DNA from: Lysobacterales bacterium | GTDB taxonomy: Bacteria; Pseudomonadota; Gammaproteobacteria; Xanthomonadales; Marinicellaceae | Length of the DNA stretch: 33,464 nt | Direction of reading: 5' to 3' | Assembly: GCA_020442665.1 (NCBI GenBank) | Contig: JAGRJP010000030.1 | Location: forward strand, 1 to 33,464 | Part shown: positions 24,219-33,217 of the stretch, in pieces | How the letters are laid out: every line of letters starts with the position of its first letter | How positions within the stretch are numbered: position 1 is the stretch's first letter | Position numbers and translations under genes: made by a program | Notes under the pieces: model-generated | The model's input: the letters and a program-made list of their open reading frames with translations, nothing else | What the model was told of the DNA's origin: nothing | Databases searched by the model: none

Positions 24219-26396
24219 ATGAAAAATCCGTTTAATATTCCTGATCCTGAATTTGCTGAGCAAGTTGCCAAATACCCGAACCCTATTCCCAGCAGAACGG
24301 CGATTTTGGATTTCTTAAAAACCAAGAAAAAACTTTTATCTTTGCAAAAAATTGCTGATCGAATTGGAATTCAGAATGAAGAACAACTGGATGGCTTGAG
24401 TAAAAGGCTTAGTGCCATGATTAGTGATGGCTCTTTGTTTATCAACCGTCGGGGTGGATATGGTGTCAGGGAAAAAACGGACTTAATTAAAGGGGTTGTT
24501 CATGCTCATGCGGATGGTTTTGGCTTTTTAATTTCACCGGAGCTTGAAGAGGACGGGTTTATATTACCGAGTGAAATGCGAAAAGTCATGGATGGAGACA
24601 CGGTGCTTGCCAGTTTGCAATCCGGACGTCGTAAGAATAAGCAGGATGCGTTTATTGTAGAAATTCTGGAAAGAGCACACACAACCATTGCCGGTCGTTT
24701 TTTCCACAAACAAGGTCAGGGAATTGTAGAGCCGGACAATAATGCCATTGATGACATTATTATTCCTTCGGGTTATGAAGCTACTGCCAATGATGGTGAT
24801 TATGTCACAGCAATGATTACCGAATATCCCAATCGCAAACATCCGGCATTTGGCGAAGTGATTGCGGTTTTGGGACAAAAACTGGATTCCAAATTAGCGA
24901 TGCAATTAACGATTGCGTCTCAGAATTTACCACATGAGTGGCCGGAAAATTTTGACAATGTGGTTTCTTACATTCCGAATCATGTCACCGAAGAAGATAT
25001 TACCGAAGATGTTGTCGATTTGCGAGAAACACCTTTGGTAACGATTGATGGAGAAGATGCCAGAGATTTTGACGATGCGGTTTATGCAAAGAAAAACGAT
25101 AAAGGCTGGAATTTATTGGTCGCCATTGCGGATGTTTCCAAGTATGTTCCGCCGAATAGCGAAATCGATAAAGAGGCCTATAAACGAGGAACATCGGTTT
25201 ATTTCCCCGGAAAAGTGATTCCGATGTTGCCACTTGAGTTGTCGAATGGCATTTGTTCGCTCAATCCCCATGTCGATCGCATGTGCATGGTTTGTGATAT
25301 GCAAATCAATTCTGCCGGGCAAATTGAGTCGTATAAATTCTATCGGGGCGTGATGCACTCTCATGCCCGAATCACTTACAAACAATGCTGGAACTATTTA
25401 TTGGAAGGTGAAAAACCAACAAAATGGGATGAAACAGTCTCTCCTGCAATAGACACCATGCACGATTTATACAAAGTGATGGCGGTTGCCAGAGAAAATC
25501 GTGGTGCCATTACATTCAGTTCAACCGATGTGCAAATCAGTATTGGTGAGGATGGGCAGGTATCAGATATTCAGCCTTATCAACGTAATGATTCGCATAA
25601 ATTGATTGAGGAATTCATGATTGCTGCCAATATCTGTGCGGCAAAATATATTGAGAAGCATCAAGTTCCCTCAGCTTATCGCGTGCATGATGCACCGCCT
25701 TTGAATAAACTGACAGATTTAAAAGCATTTTTGTTGTCGCTGGGAATTAAACCGGGATTTAGTGATCCGGTTTCTCCACATGATTTTGAACGAATTATTG
25801 AACTGGTAAAAAACCGTGATGATAAGTCTTTGATTGAAAGCGTGCTGTTACGTTCTCAAAGCCTTGCCAGTTATGAATCGGCCAACAAAGGTCATTTTGG
25901 GCTTTCGTTAACACATTATGCTCACTTTACTTCACCGATTCGTCGTTATCCTGATTTAATGGTGCACCGGGCTATTGATTACATCGTTAAAACCAACAAG
26001 CCGAAACGATTTATTTATTCGCCGGAAAAAGCAGAAGCCATGTGTGTCCAATGTTCACACAATGAACGACGTGCTGAAAATGCTTCCAGAGATGTGGATT
26101 CTCGTCTCAAGTGCATGTATATGCAGAACTATATCGGCGAAGAATTTACCGGTAAAATTTCAGGAGTGGTGCATTTTGGCGTGTTTGTAACATTAGACAA
26201 TGTCATGGTTGATGGTTTGATTCATGTCACATCATTACCAAACGATTATTATCATCACGACAATATCCAGCACAAACTGGTCGGGCAACGCTCCGGTTCC
26301 AAATTTCAATTAGCAGATAAGGTGCGGATTAAAGTCGCTGGTGTTTCAGTTGATGAACGAAAAATTGATTTTGAGTTTGTAGCTAGTCTGAAATAA
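24219..26396 (+). CDS. rnr: Ribonuclease R
   Basis: Processive 3'-5' exoribonuclease of the RNB family that degrades structured RNA. The 725-residue protein has an N-terminal winged-helix domain (about 25-85) and cold-shock domains (about 90-225). The RNB catalytic block DLRETPLVTIDGEDARDFDDAVYA is at about 267-290, with Asp278, 283, 285 and 286. LTHYAHFTSPIRRYPDLMVHR is also typical. A C-terminal S1 domain (about 640-722) completes it. Compared with the 813-residue E. coli enzyme it lacks the long Lys-rich tail, ending FEFVASLK directly after S1. The usual partner rlmB is not downstream. Confidence 0.96.
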   Translation: MKNPFNIPDPEFAEQVAKYPNPIPSRTAILDFLKTKKKLLSLQKIADRIGIQNEEQLDGLSKRLSAMISDGSLFINRRGGYGVREKTDLIKGVVHAHADGFGFLISPELEEDGFILPSEMRKVMDGDTVLASLQSGRRKNKQDAFIVEILERAHTTIAGRFFHKQGQGIVEPDNNAIDDIIIPSGYEATANDGDYVTAMITEYPNRKHPAFGEVIAVLGQKLDSKLAMQLTIASQNLPHEWPENFDNVVSYIPNHVTEEDITEDVVDLRETPLVTIDGEDARDFDDAVYAKKNDKGWNLLVAIADVSKYVPPNSEIDKEAYKRGTSVYFPGKVIPMLPLELSNGICSLNPHVDRMCMVCDMQINSAGQIESYKFYRGVMHSHARITYKQCWNYLLEGEKPTKWDETVSPAIDTMHDLYKVMAVARENRGAITFSSTDVQISIGEDGQVSDIQPYQRNDSHKLIEEFMIAANICAAKYIEKHQVPSAYRVHDAPPLNKLTDLKAFLLSLGIKPGFSDPVSPHDFERIIELVKNRDDKSLIESVLLRSQSLASYESANKGHFGLSLTHYAHFTSPIRRYPDLMVHRAIDYIVKTNKPKRFIYSPEKAEAMCVQCSHNERRAENASRDVDSRLKCMYMQNYIGEEFTGKISGVVHFGVFVTLDNVMVDGLIHVTSLPNDYYHHDNIQHKLVGQRSGSKFQLADKVRIKVAGVSVDERKIDFEFVASLK

Positions 26397-26405
26397 GTTT
26401 TTTTC

Positions 26406-26446
26406 TTGAAATATTTAATCTGCCGGTTATGATTGTCAGATATAAT
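26406..26446 (+). promoter_or_regulatory. Candidate promoter region of the 538-residue secreted protein gene
   Basis: TTGAAA (26406-26411) and TATGAT (26428-26433) are spaced by 16 bp, and a separate TATAAT lies at 26441-26446. The 173-bp gap after rnr is very AT-rich. The 5' leader would be about 125-130 nt, with no riboswitch recognised in it. Confidence 0.35.
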
Positions 26447-26549
26447 GAATCAGTAAATTTGACTACTTTTCTTCTACATTGTTGATTTTAAAAATCTATT
26501 AACTCAACATTTTTCAAATTTACTGGAAACACTGTCTCAAAGAACTAAC

Positions 26550-26570
26550 TTATACAAGAGGTTATACAAG
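26550..26570 (+). promoter_or_regulatory. Ribosome-binding site within a direct repeat, before a GTG start
   Basis: The 9-bp sequence TTATACAAG occurs twice (26550-26558 and 26562-26570), separated by AGG. The first copy plus AGG makes the strong Shine-Dalgarno AAGAGGT, 7 nt before the GTG. The second copy supplies the first base of the GTG start codon. This decides the start of the following gene. Confidence 0.55.
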
Positions 26571-28186
26571 TGAAAATATTATGCTTATTTATTTCGTTGA
26601 TTTCATCAACAGCAATTTCACAAGATTATTTGGCTTTCTACCAAACAAAAAATAAAAAAGTGTTTAATAACACAGCAAAAATTTTCAATCTTGAGAACCT
26701 TGATCAAAAACTGGAAATTGATTTTGGCGAATCTTACAATAGACCAGGTGAGAGTTTGAATTTGATAGACCCTGGAAAATTGTTCTATTATATGGAAACT
26801 GCAAAAGATTCAGCAGTAATAAAAGTATACGATATTAATACATATAAACTACTTTTTAACTTGAATATTGATCCCTTAAGTGTCTACCGCTACGAACTTG
26901 AGGTCAGGCAGTTTATTACTGTTAATAAAGATTTTTCAAATCTGTATATACAAACCGAAAAGAAAAAAGAGAAATTCCTCTCTGTGTATGACAATAAAAC
27001 CGGAAAACTTAAGAAATCCATTTCACTTGGCAAGGGAAATAGTTATTCAGAATTAACATATGATGACCAGTACATTATTAATACTAATTCAAGTAAAGGT
27101 AAATCCATTGTTTTTGATGCCCACACCCTCGAACAAATAACTGAAGTCAACTTAAATAAAAATAGAAAACTACCACATTATTTTAGCAACAATCTCTTCA
27201 ATAGCCTTTTTGTTAAAACAAATAAAGGTAAGTCTTACCGAACAGAAATAGTTGATCTCAACACAAAGAGAAAAACAAAAATAGATGGCTATTTTACTGG
27301 AACACCTGTTTATTTTAGGGATGAGAAGTATGAACGTTTTTATATTTTTGGTCAATCAAAAGACTCACGATTATTAACTGTATATGAATTTAAAGAAAAT
27401 CAGTTAATGAATGTGTCTATCCCTGAGGTCAAATTAAAACCAATTGGTATCAGGCTCCATGATGGTACAAATGAAATTTTTGTTTTTGGTAATGGAGAAG
27501 TTTTAATGCTTGACCCAAACAATACAGATAAAATAGTTATTATGGACTCACCTTTTGATATAGCTGATTCATACTGGAATCCGGATAAAAACAGATTCTA
27601 TGTGAGGGAAGGAAAAGGTTCGGAGGTAGCAGTAATAAACTCTCAATCCGGTAAAGTAATTAATCGTTCTGGGACAGGTAGAGCTGGTGTAAAATTTGGT
27701 CAATTTTTAGGCTCAGTAGCTGTCGCAGCAGTTGGGCTTAACTATGGTTACTCCATTTATGTAGCTAAATATTCAAATACTGCTATGCTTCTCGATCATA
27801 CACAGGAACATATGTATGTTATAAACACAAAAACAGATGATGTTACATCATTTAATGCTGACGATTTATCAAACCGGGATGCATTCCCAACTGGTAAGGG
27901 AACCAGTTTTATTTATCAGGCAAAGAATGAAGGCGCGCTGATAGTTGTTTTGAGTTCAAACAAGGCTACTTTTATAAACACTGATGATTTTTCTAAGAAC
28001 AAGGAGGTTGAGTTTGATTCATTGAACGGTTTTGATTTCGACAAGAATTATTTTATGGTTGTTCAGAATGGAGAGACAAATTTATACTCTTTGGTTAGTG
28101 GTTTGTTGATAAAAACTTTGAATTTACAAACAGAAAATTTATCTTTTATCAGGCCTCAGTTTCCTTTAGATGTGGGCGGAAGCTAG
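26570..28186 (+). CDS. Secreted protein of unknown function, possible beta-propeller
   Basis: I do not recognise a family. It starts at GTG with a strong AAGAGGT ribosome-binding site. The N-terminus MKILCLFISLISSTAIS|QDYLAF is a good signal peptide, so the 538-residue protein is likely periplasmic or extracellular. The body is a series of short beta-strand units of WD40/YVTN style: KVYDINTYKLLFNLNI, LSVYDNKTGKLKKSISL, IVFDAHTLEQITEVNL, AVINSQSGKVINRSG, YVINTKTDDVTSFNADDLS, NLYSLVSGLLIKTLNL. This suggests a propeller of about seven blades (inference). A glycine/alanine-rich segment (GQFLGSVAVAAVGLNYGYS) interrupts it near residue 380. Lysine- and asparagine-rich composition is higher than in neighbours. 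It stands alone. Confidence 0.7.
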   Translation: MKILCLFISLISSTAISQDYLAFYQTKNKKVFNNTAKIFNLENLDQKLEIDFGESYNRPGESLNLIDPGKLFYYMETAKDSAVIKVYDINTYKLLFNLNIDPLSVYRYELEVRQFITVNKDFSNLYIQTEKKKEKFLSVYDNKTGKLKKSISLGKGNSYSELTYDDQYIINTNSSKGKSIVFDAHTLEQITEVNLNKNRKLPHYFSNNLFNSLFVKTNKGKSYRTEIVDLNTKRKTKIDGYFTGTPVYFRDEKYERFYIFGQSKDSRLLTVYEFKENQLMNVSIPEVKLKPIGIRLHDGTNEIFVFGNGEVLMLDPNNTDKIVIMDSPFDIADSYWNPDKNRFYVREGKGSEVAVINSQSGKVINRSGTGRAGVKFGQFLGSVAVAAVGLNYGYSIYVAKYSNTAMLLDHTQEHMYVINTKTDDVTSFNADDLSNRDAFPTGKGTSFIYQAKNEGALIVVLSSNKATFINTDDFSKNKEVEFDSLNGFDFDKNYFMVVQNGETNLYSLVSGLLIKTLNLQTENLSFIRPQFPLDVGGS

Positions 28187-28240
28187 TTGAAGTCCAGACA
28201 TCATTAAAGTTATGAAATGCGTTATACAACAATTTAAACT

Positions 28241-28792
28241 TTAAAACATTCCTGTTTCCAGTTTAGCAGCTTCTGACATCATGGATTTATCCCATGGTGG
28301 GTCGAATGTGATTTTACACTCGATATCATCAATTTGCTGAATGAGCTTGATTTTGGTTTTGGCGTCGGTCAGTAAGACATCACCCATTCCACATCCTGGT
28401 GCTGTCAGTGTCATTTCCACAAAGACATCATACCTACCTTTTTCTTTTTCACTCACTTCACACTGATAAACCAACCCTAGTTCCACAATACTGACAGGGA
28501 TTTCAGGGTCATAAACATTATTCAATTGCTCCCAAACTGCTTCTTCAATTTCTTCCTTATTTGCATTTTCTTTAATTTGAGGCAATGGCATTGGTTCTTT
28601 ACCAAGAGCATCGGCATTGTGTCCCAAAATCATGAACATGCTTCCATCAATAAAAACAGTAAAGCTCCCGCCTAAAGACTGAGTGATATAACCCACAGTT
28701 CCGGCTGGCAGGTTGATTGATTGCCCGTCAGGAACAATGATGGCTTCAACATCTCTTTCCAGTTTAAAAGGTTCGCTGTTCAGACTGTACAT
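28241..28792 (-). CDS. sufT: Fe-S cluster assembly protein SufT-like (DUF59/MIP18)
   Basis: Auxiliary Fe-S maturation protein. The 183-residue sequence has the SufT N-terminal region (about 1-70, VEAIIVPDGQSINLPAGTVGYITQSLGGSFTV), then a DUF59/MIP18 domain. In it, YDPEIPVSIVELGLVY (about 94-109) and TLTAPGCGMGDVL with conserved Cys134 are visible, followed by ITFDPPWDKSMMSEAAK. Unlike many SufT genes it is not in a suf operon here; ErpA is in the same window but in another operon. It lies 43 bp downstream of the PaiB-like gene on the same strand. Confidence 0.9.
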   Translation of the reverse strand: MYSLNSEPFKLERDVEAIIVPDGQSINLPAGTVGYITQSLGGSFTVFIDGSMFMILGHNADALGKEPMPLPQIKENANKEEIEEAVWEQLNNVYDPEIPVSIVELGLVYQCEVSEKEKGRYDVFVEMTLTAPGCGMGDVLLTDAKTKIKLIQQIDDIECKITFDPPWDKSMMSEAAKLETGMF

Positions 28793-28835
28793 GAATCGTT
28801 TTGGATTAAAAAAAGCTGAATTTTAACTGACTTTA

Positions 28836-29462
28836 TTAACTCATGTCAGGATTTTTGACCCAAGTAGCCACATTCTTTTTATTCTGAGATTGTAAACCGG
28901 TTATTACACCTTGGCGATTTCCCTCATTGTGGTTCTGGCTCATTTTAGATTGTCCGTTCATGTTGATAATCTCCATTTCAAAGCCAACAATTGCAGGTAA
29001 CATTGAATTGATATAATCCTCAGGTGCTTCGGATAAATGCCAGGGTTTTGGCATATTTTGTTCACTAAAGTCGCTCAGATTAGTTAAATGCTCCAAGAGC
29101 CAGTTTTTTTCATGAAAAAACTTTATTTGACCATGTACATGAACAGTTGTGTAGTTCCATGTTGGAACTGCTTTATGATCCCGTTTTTTTGAAGGATACC
29201 AATTAGGAGAAATGTAAGACTGCGGACCTGTAAAAATCGCGACTGACTCTTTCTCAATCTGATAGTCTTTCCACATATTATTTGCTTTAGCAATATGACC
29301 TTGCAAAACATTTGAGTTTTGTCTTGTTTTTAATAGTACTGGAATATGGTTTATTGTTAATCCACTTTCAGATTGGGTAACGATTGTTGCAAGCGGATGA
29401 CTCCTAATGAAATCAAGCATCCCGTTATTATCTTTTTGTTTAAAATATGATGGCTGAAACAT
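28836..29462 (-). CDS. PaiB-like FMN-binding split-barrel protein
   Basis: A 208-residue member of the PaiB family ('FMN-binding negative transcriptional regulator'), a split-barrel flavin-binding fold. The N-terminus MFQPSYFKQKDNNGMLDFIRSHPLATIVT, the core FTGPQSYISPNWYPSKKRDHKAVPTWNYTTVHVHG, and the C-terminal KMSQNHNEGNRQGVITGL are all diagnostic. The regulatory role was proposed from B. subtilis PaiB; a transcriptional function is not shown by this sequence, which has no DNA-binding domain. A flavin-dependent enzyme role is equally possible. It shares a short divergent spacer with the protease gene. Confidence 0.9.
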   Translation of the reverse strand: MFQPSYFKQKDNNGMLDFIRSHPLATIVTQSESGLTINHIPVLLKTRQNSNVLQGHIAKANNMWKDYQIEKESVAIFTGPQSYISPNWYPSKKRDHKAVPTWNYTTVHVHGQIKFFHEKNWLLEHLTNLSDFSEQNMPKPWHLSEAPEDYINSMLPAIVGFEMEIINMNGQSKMSQNHNEGNRQGVITGLQSQNKKNVATWVKNPDMS

Positions 29463-29510
29463 AATTTATCCTATACAATTTAAGACCAGTTTAACTTAGA
29501 GGGTGCGTAA

Positions 29511-32500
29511 ATGGTTAATAAATTCTTAAAAAGTAGTGTCGTTCTGGCATTGCTTGGGGTTCTTTCTTCTGCGAATGCAGAACAGGTTGTTGCAACCAAA
29601 CAATCAGCAGAGTCTGTGAAGAATGCTTTGTCTAATCAAAACAATCTGATTTTAGCTGTAGGTGTTTTTGATCCAAAATTTGATCAACTGGATTTTTCAA
29701 ATACCGGTTTGTCGAATTTGTCACTGAATAATTATGGTATTGTTCAGTTTAATGATAGAAAGGCGGATTTTAACTGGCTGCAAAAAAAGGGCTTTAGGGT
29801 TTTACAAAGCCTTAGTCACAATGCTTATGTGGTTGATTGGAGGAATTCTGATAAGAGTCTCTTAGACCAGAATAATAACATTCGCTGGTACGGAGCTTAT
29901 CAAAGTGGGTTTAAAGTTTCTCCAGATTTATGGGATTCTCAGAGAGCCGGGCAATCAGTGTATCATTTGTCAGTACATAGTTTTAAAAGTGTTGACGAGT
30001 CCATTCTAAGAGGGTTGGTAAAAAAATATCTCCCTAATGAAAAAATAGTCTCAAGCAATATTCCTTCTGGCTATAACCAAATCGTTATAGAGGTTTCCGG
30101 AAACCGTATTTCTCAGGCTCTGAATGCACTATCTTCTTTAGAAGATATTCAATGGGTTGCTCCCTATTATCAGGAAACCTTTTTCAATACCGAAGCTGTT
30201 TCTGCGATTCAGGCAACATCAGCTTCAGGTGGAACCTCAAGTAACGATACTTACAGGCCTTCTCCAACACCAATCTGGGATCAGGGTCTTTGGGGAACCG
30301 GTCAGATTGTAGGTATTGCTGATTCAGGCCTTGATCGCAATGAAGACTGGTTTGTGCATTTGAATAAAGGTTCGGGAGTGGTTTCTGCGATAACAGATGC
30401 TGAAGATGTGAATCCACCAACTGTTGGCACAACACATCCAAATAATAAAATATTTGCATATTGGACCATGCCCGGTGCAGCTGCTTATGACAACGGAACC
30501 TTTCATGGCACGCACACAACCGGTTCAATTGCCGGTGATCGCGCCAACCAAGTTGGTAGTTTAACTGAAACTCCACCAGCAAGTGCATCGAGCCCATCAG
30601 CTCATGGTTATGACAATGATGATGGTATGGCACCCAATGCACAAATTTTATTCAATGATATTGGCAGCAATTCCGGTCTGACAGGTACCGGATCTACTCC
30701 AATGTGGCAACAAGCCTATGCAGCAGGAGCTTTTATTCACTCAAATAGTTATGGTTCTTCGAGTTTAGGTGAATATATTGGTTCGGATGCTCGCGCGGAT
30801 GAGGCCTTGCGAGAACTGGATGATATGATTATTTTATTTGCGGCAGGTAATGATGATGGTCAAGTCAATTCCGTATCATCCCCCGGTAATGCTAAAAATG
30901 TGGTTTCTGTTGGTGCATTGTTACATGGCAATAGCTCCTCTGTTGCTTCTTTCTCGAATAAAGGTCCTACTGATGATGGTCGTTTAAAACCGGATATTTC
31001 AGCGACTGGAAGTAGCATTGAATCGGCTGCCGGAGATTCAAACAATGCCAATGTCATTGACACACCATCCAGAAGAACAACCAGTGGCACCTCAATGTCA
31101 ACACCAATTACTGCCGGTGGTACAGCATTATTAAGGCAATATTTTACCGATGGCTTTTATCCGACCGGTACGGCAAATGCCGGAGATGCTCACAAACCAA
31201 GCGGCACACTTATGAAAGCGATGCTACTCAATGGAACACAAACTGACGGCGGATTCTTTACCAATCAAATTGGCTGGGGGCGTGTTTGGTTGGAAAACAC
31301 TCTCTATTTCGATGGTGACAATCGCAGATTCAGATTTTGGGAATTTACCAATGAAAACGGTCTTTCTACTGGGGAACAGTTTAATGTTGAAGTGACGGTT
31401 CAAGCAGGTGAAGAGTTCAGAGCAACTTTAGTTTGGTATGATGTTCCCGGTCCGACTGGTTCCGGTGTAACGCTTGTGAATAATCTGGACTTGTCCGTTG
31501 ATGCCGGTGGAAATACCTATCTGGCAAACAATTTTTCAGGAAATAATTCGGTAACCGGAGGTTCAGCTGATTCGATTAATTCGGTCGAGCAAATTCGTTT
31601 TTCTGCACCGGTAACAGGAACATACACAATCAATGTTGATGCTACCAATATTCCGGGCGATGGAACTTTTGGATCAGACAAACAGGGATTTGCTCTGGTT
31701 GTTTCCGGAGATTTAGCATCCGGTGGTGCTGTTCCTGCAAATCCGACTGATCCAACCAATTTAATGGTAACTTCAAATACTCCTTCGGGTATTTCACTCG
31801 GTTGGACAGATGTTTCTGCCGATTATAGCTATTATGAAATTTATCGTACGGAAGGAAGTTGTGCAACAGCTGATTTGACAGCAATGAGATTTGTAGGTAT
31901 CAGAGGAACAAATAATTTTACCGATGATAAGACTGTTGGTGGTTATCAATACGCTTATAAAGTCAGAGCCTATTCGGATGATATAGTGAGTTCCTACACT
32001 AATTGTATTGATGCCACATCAACTCAAATTTGTTCGCTACAACCTTCGTTTGAATCTTCAAGTGTCTTAGTAGGATCAAATAGTGGAGCCAATTGCCATG
32101 TGAGCCTGTCATGGGATGCCGCAACCTCAAACTGTCCGGCAGCAAGTGATGTGAAATACAATATTTATCGTGATACATCGCATAACTTTACACCGGCATC
32201 GGGTAATTTACTGACGACAACCGCTGCTAATGCCACAGGTTTTATTGACAATGTTAATGTGACACCTAACCAAGTTTACTATTATATTGTCAAAGCAGAA
32301 GACACAACTGCTGATGGTAGTGGACCAAACGGAGGAAATGAAACCGGCGAAGTGTTTGAGGTGGTTGCAACGGCACTTGGGTTGCCGGGTACTGAAGGTA
32401 GTTTCACCGATGATGTGGATAATCTTGCGGTCATGAGATTAGGTTCGGTTTGGTCGGTCAGTAATGAGCAATCTTCTAATGGCTTGCTGAGTTATCGCAG

Positions 32501-32987
32501 TGCAGCTGAAGGCAGTAACACTTATACACCAAACACTTGTGGAAGAATGCACTCACAGGAAATTAGTATTCCAGCAAGTCCTTCATCAACTCCTAATCTA
32601 ACCTATCAAGCAAGATATAATATCGAAGCCGACTGGGATGGAGTGGTTGTTGAAATATCAACTGATGGCGGTAGCAACTGGACAGATTTACCACCAAATG
32701 GCGGTTATCCGAATGATTTTTCAAGCACAGGTTCTCCACCGATTAACGCTTGTGGTTACATTGCATCACAAGGTGCGTTCAATGGCTCTTCAGCCGGCTT
32801 CCAAAGCGTGACACATGATTTATCCGCTTATAATGGTCAAACTGTTCAAGTCAGATGGAGTCTTTCTACTGACCCAGGTTCGGAAGAAGAAGGTTTTTAT
32901 CTGGATGAATTGCAGTACAATAATATCTCTGTTCCTCAATCTTGTAATACTGTGGGGGATTTGATTTTTATGAATGGATTTGAATAA
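29511..32987 (+). CDS. Large secreted S8 subtilase with C-terminal beta-sandwich domains and GFE tail
   Basis: Extracellular serine endopeptidase of 1158 residues. The signal peptide is 1-23 (cleavage after SSANA); a propeptide-like region follows to about 245. The catalytic residues are D271 (GIADSGLD), H332 (FHGTHTTGS), oxyanion N447 (FAAGNDDG) and S528 (SGTSMSTPITAGG). After the peptidase domain comes a jelly-roll (about 600-735) like that of KP-43 subtilases, then two fibronectin III-like domains (about 745-945) and another beta-sandwich (about 970-1140). The last residues are IFMNGFE. A strong AGAGGG ribosome-binding site lies 7 nt before the ATG. It is probably a nutritional protease; the tail may be a secretion or sorting signal (inference). 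Confidence 0.93.
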   Translation: MVNKFLKSSVVLALLGVLSSANAEQVVATKQSAESVKNALSNQNNLILAVGVFDPKFDQLDFSNTGLSNLSLNNYGIVQFNDRKADFNWLQKKGFRVLQSLSHNAYVVDWRNSDKSLLDQNNNIRWYGAYQSGFKVSPDLWDSQRAGQSVYHLSVHSFKSVDESILRGLVKKYLPNEKIVSSNIPSGYNQIVIEVSGNRISQALNALSSLEDIQWVAPYYQETFFNTEAVSAIQATSASGGTSSNDTYRPSPTPIWDQGLWGTGQIVGIADSGLDRNEDWFVHLNKGSGVVSAITDAEDVNPPTVGTTHPNNKIFAYWTMPGAAAYDNGTFHGTHTTGSIAGDRANQVGSLTETPPASASSPSAHGYDNDDGMAPNAQILFNDIGSNSGLTGTGSTPMWQQAYAAGAFIHSNSYGSSSLGEYIGSDARADEALRELDDMIILFAAGNDDGQVNSVSSPGNAKNVVSVGALLHGNSSSVASFSNKGPTDDGRLKPDISATGSSIESAAGDSNNANVIDTPSRRTTSGTSMSTPITAGGTALLRQYFTDGFYPTGTANAGDAHKPSGTLMKAMLLNGTQTDGGFFTNQIGWGRVWLENTLYFDGDNRRFRFWEFTNENGLSTGEQFNVEVTVQAGEEFRATLVWYDVPGPTGSGVTLVNNLDLSVDAGGNTYLANNFSGNNSVTGGSADSINSVEQIRFSAPVTGTYTINVDATNIPGDGTFGSDKQGFALVVSGDLASGGAVPANPTDPTNLMVTSNTPSGISLGWTDVSADYSYYEIYRTEGSCATADLTAMRFVGIRGTNNFTDDKTVGGYQYAYKVRAYSDDIVSSYTNCIDATSTQICSLQPSFESSSVLVGSNSGANCHVSLSWDAATSNCPAASDVKYNIYRDTSHNFTPASGNLLTTTAANATGFIDNVNVTPNQVYYYIVKAEDTTADGSGPNGGNETGEVFEVVATALGLPGTEGSFTDDVDNLAVMRLGSVWSVSNEQSSNGLLSYRSAAEGSNTYTPNTCGRMHSQEISIPASPSSTPNLTYQARYNIEADWDGVVVEISTDGGSNWTDLPPNGGYPNDFSSTGSPPINACGYIASQGAFNGSSAGFQSVTHDLSAYNGQTVQVRWSLSTDPGSEEEGFYLDELQYNNISVPQSCNTVGDLIFMNGFE

Positions 32988-32998
32988 ATTTTTCACAA

Positions 32999-33029
32999 AA
33001 GGTGACAACTCTGTTGGAGTTGTCACCTT
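32999..33029 (+). terminator. Intrinsic terminator after the S8 protease gene
   Basis: A 13-bp perfect stem (AAGGTGACAACTC / GAGTTGTCACCTT) with a 5-nt loop TGTTG, 11 bp after the stop codon. It is preceded by an A-run and followed by a pyrimidine-rich TTCCCTTTATTTC. This is the clearest terminator in the window. Confidence 0.85.
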
Positions 33030-33071
33030 CCCTTTATTTCGCAAAGACCTTTAAAATAAAACAGGATTTTA

Positions 33072-33099
33072 TTGAGTTCCTGAGTTTCAATGTTAAAAT
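33072..33099 (+). promoter_or_regulatory. Promoter of the TPP-riboswitch / TonB receptor transcript
   Basis: TTGAGT (33072-33077), a 16-bp spacer and TAAAAT (33094-33099), with an extended TG at 33091-33092. The expected transcription start (about 33105) coincides with the beginning of the riboswitch P1 stem. Confidence 0.6.
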
Positions 33100-33102
33100 C
33101 GC

Positions 33103-33189
33103 TCCATTCCAAGGGGTGGCTTATACCGTTTTTAAGCCTGAGATAAGACCCTTAGAACCTGATCCGGTTTGTACCGGCGTAGGAATGGA
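33103..33189 (+). ncRNA. TPP riboswitch aptamer (THI element)
   Basis: Conserved thi-box blocks occur in the right order: GGGGTG after the P1 strand, CTGAGA (33138-33143), ACCCTTAGAACCTGATC (33148-33164) and GCGTAGG (33177-33183). The P1 stem is TCCATTCC (33103-33110) pairing with GGAATGGA (33182-33189). An internal stem CCGG-N6-CCGG lies at 33164-33177. The aptamer binds thiamin pyrophosphate; in proteobacteria it usually lowers translation of the downstream gene. Here it precedes a TonB-dependent receptor, as known for thiamin-regulated outer-membrane transporters. Confidence 0.93.
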
Positions 33190-33217
33190 ACAAACAATAC
33201 TATTCAAATCGTCTGTC

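Noticed and set aside
24564..24878. 104-codon open frame antisense to rnr
   Set aside because: It is contained in the cold-shock region of RNase R on the opposite strand and has no recognisable product.
30184..30642. 152-codon open frame antisense to the S8 protease
   Set aside because: It covers the catalytic region of the protease and its His/Gln/Leu-rich translation is typical of a reverse-strand artefact.
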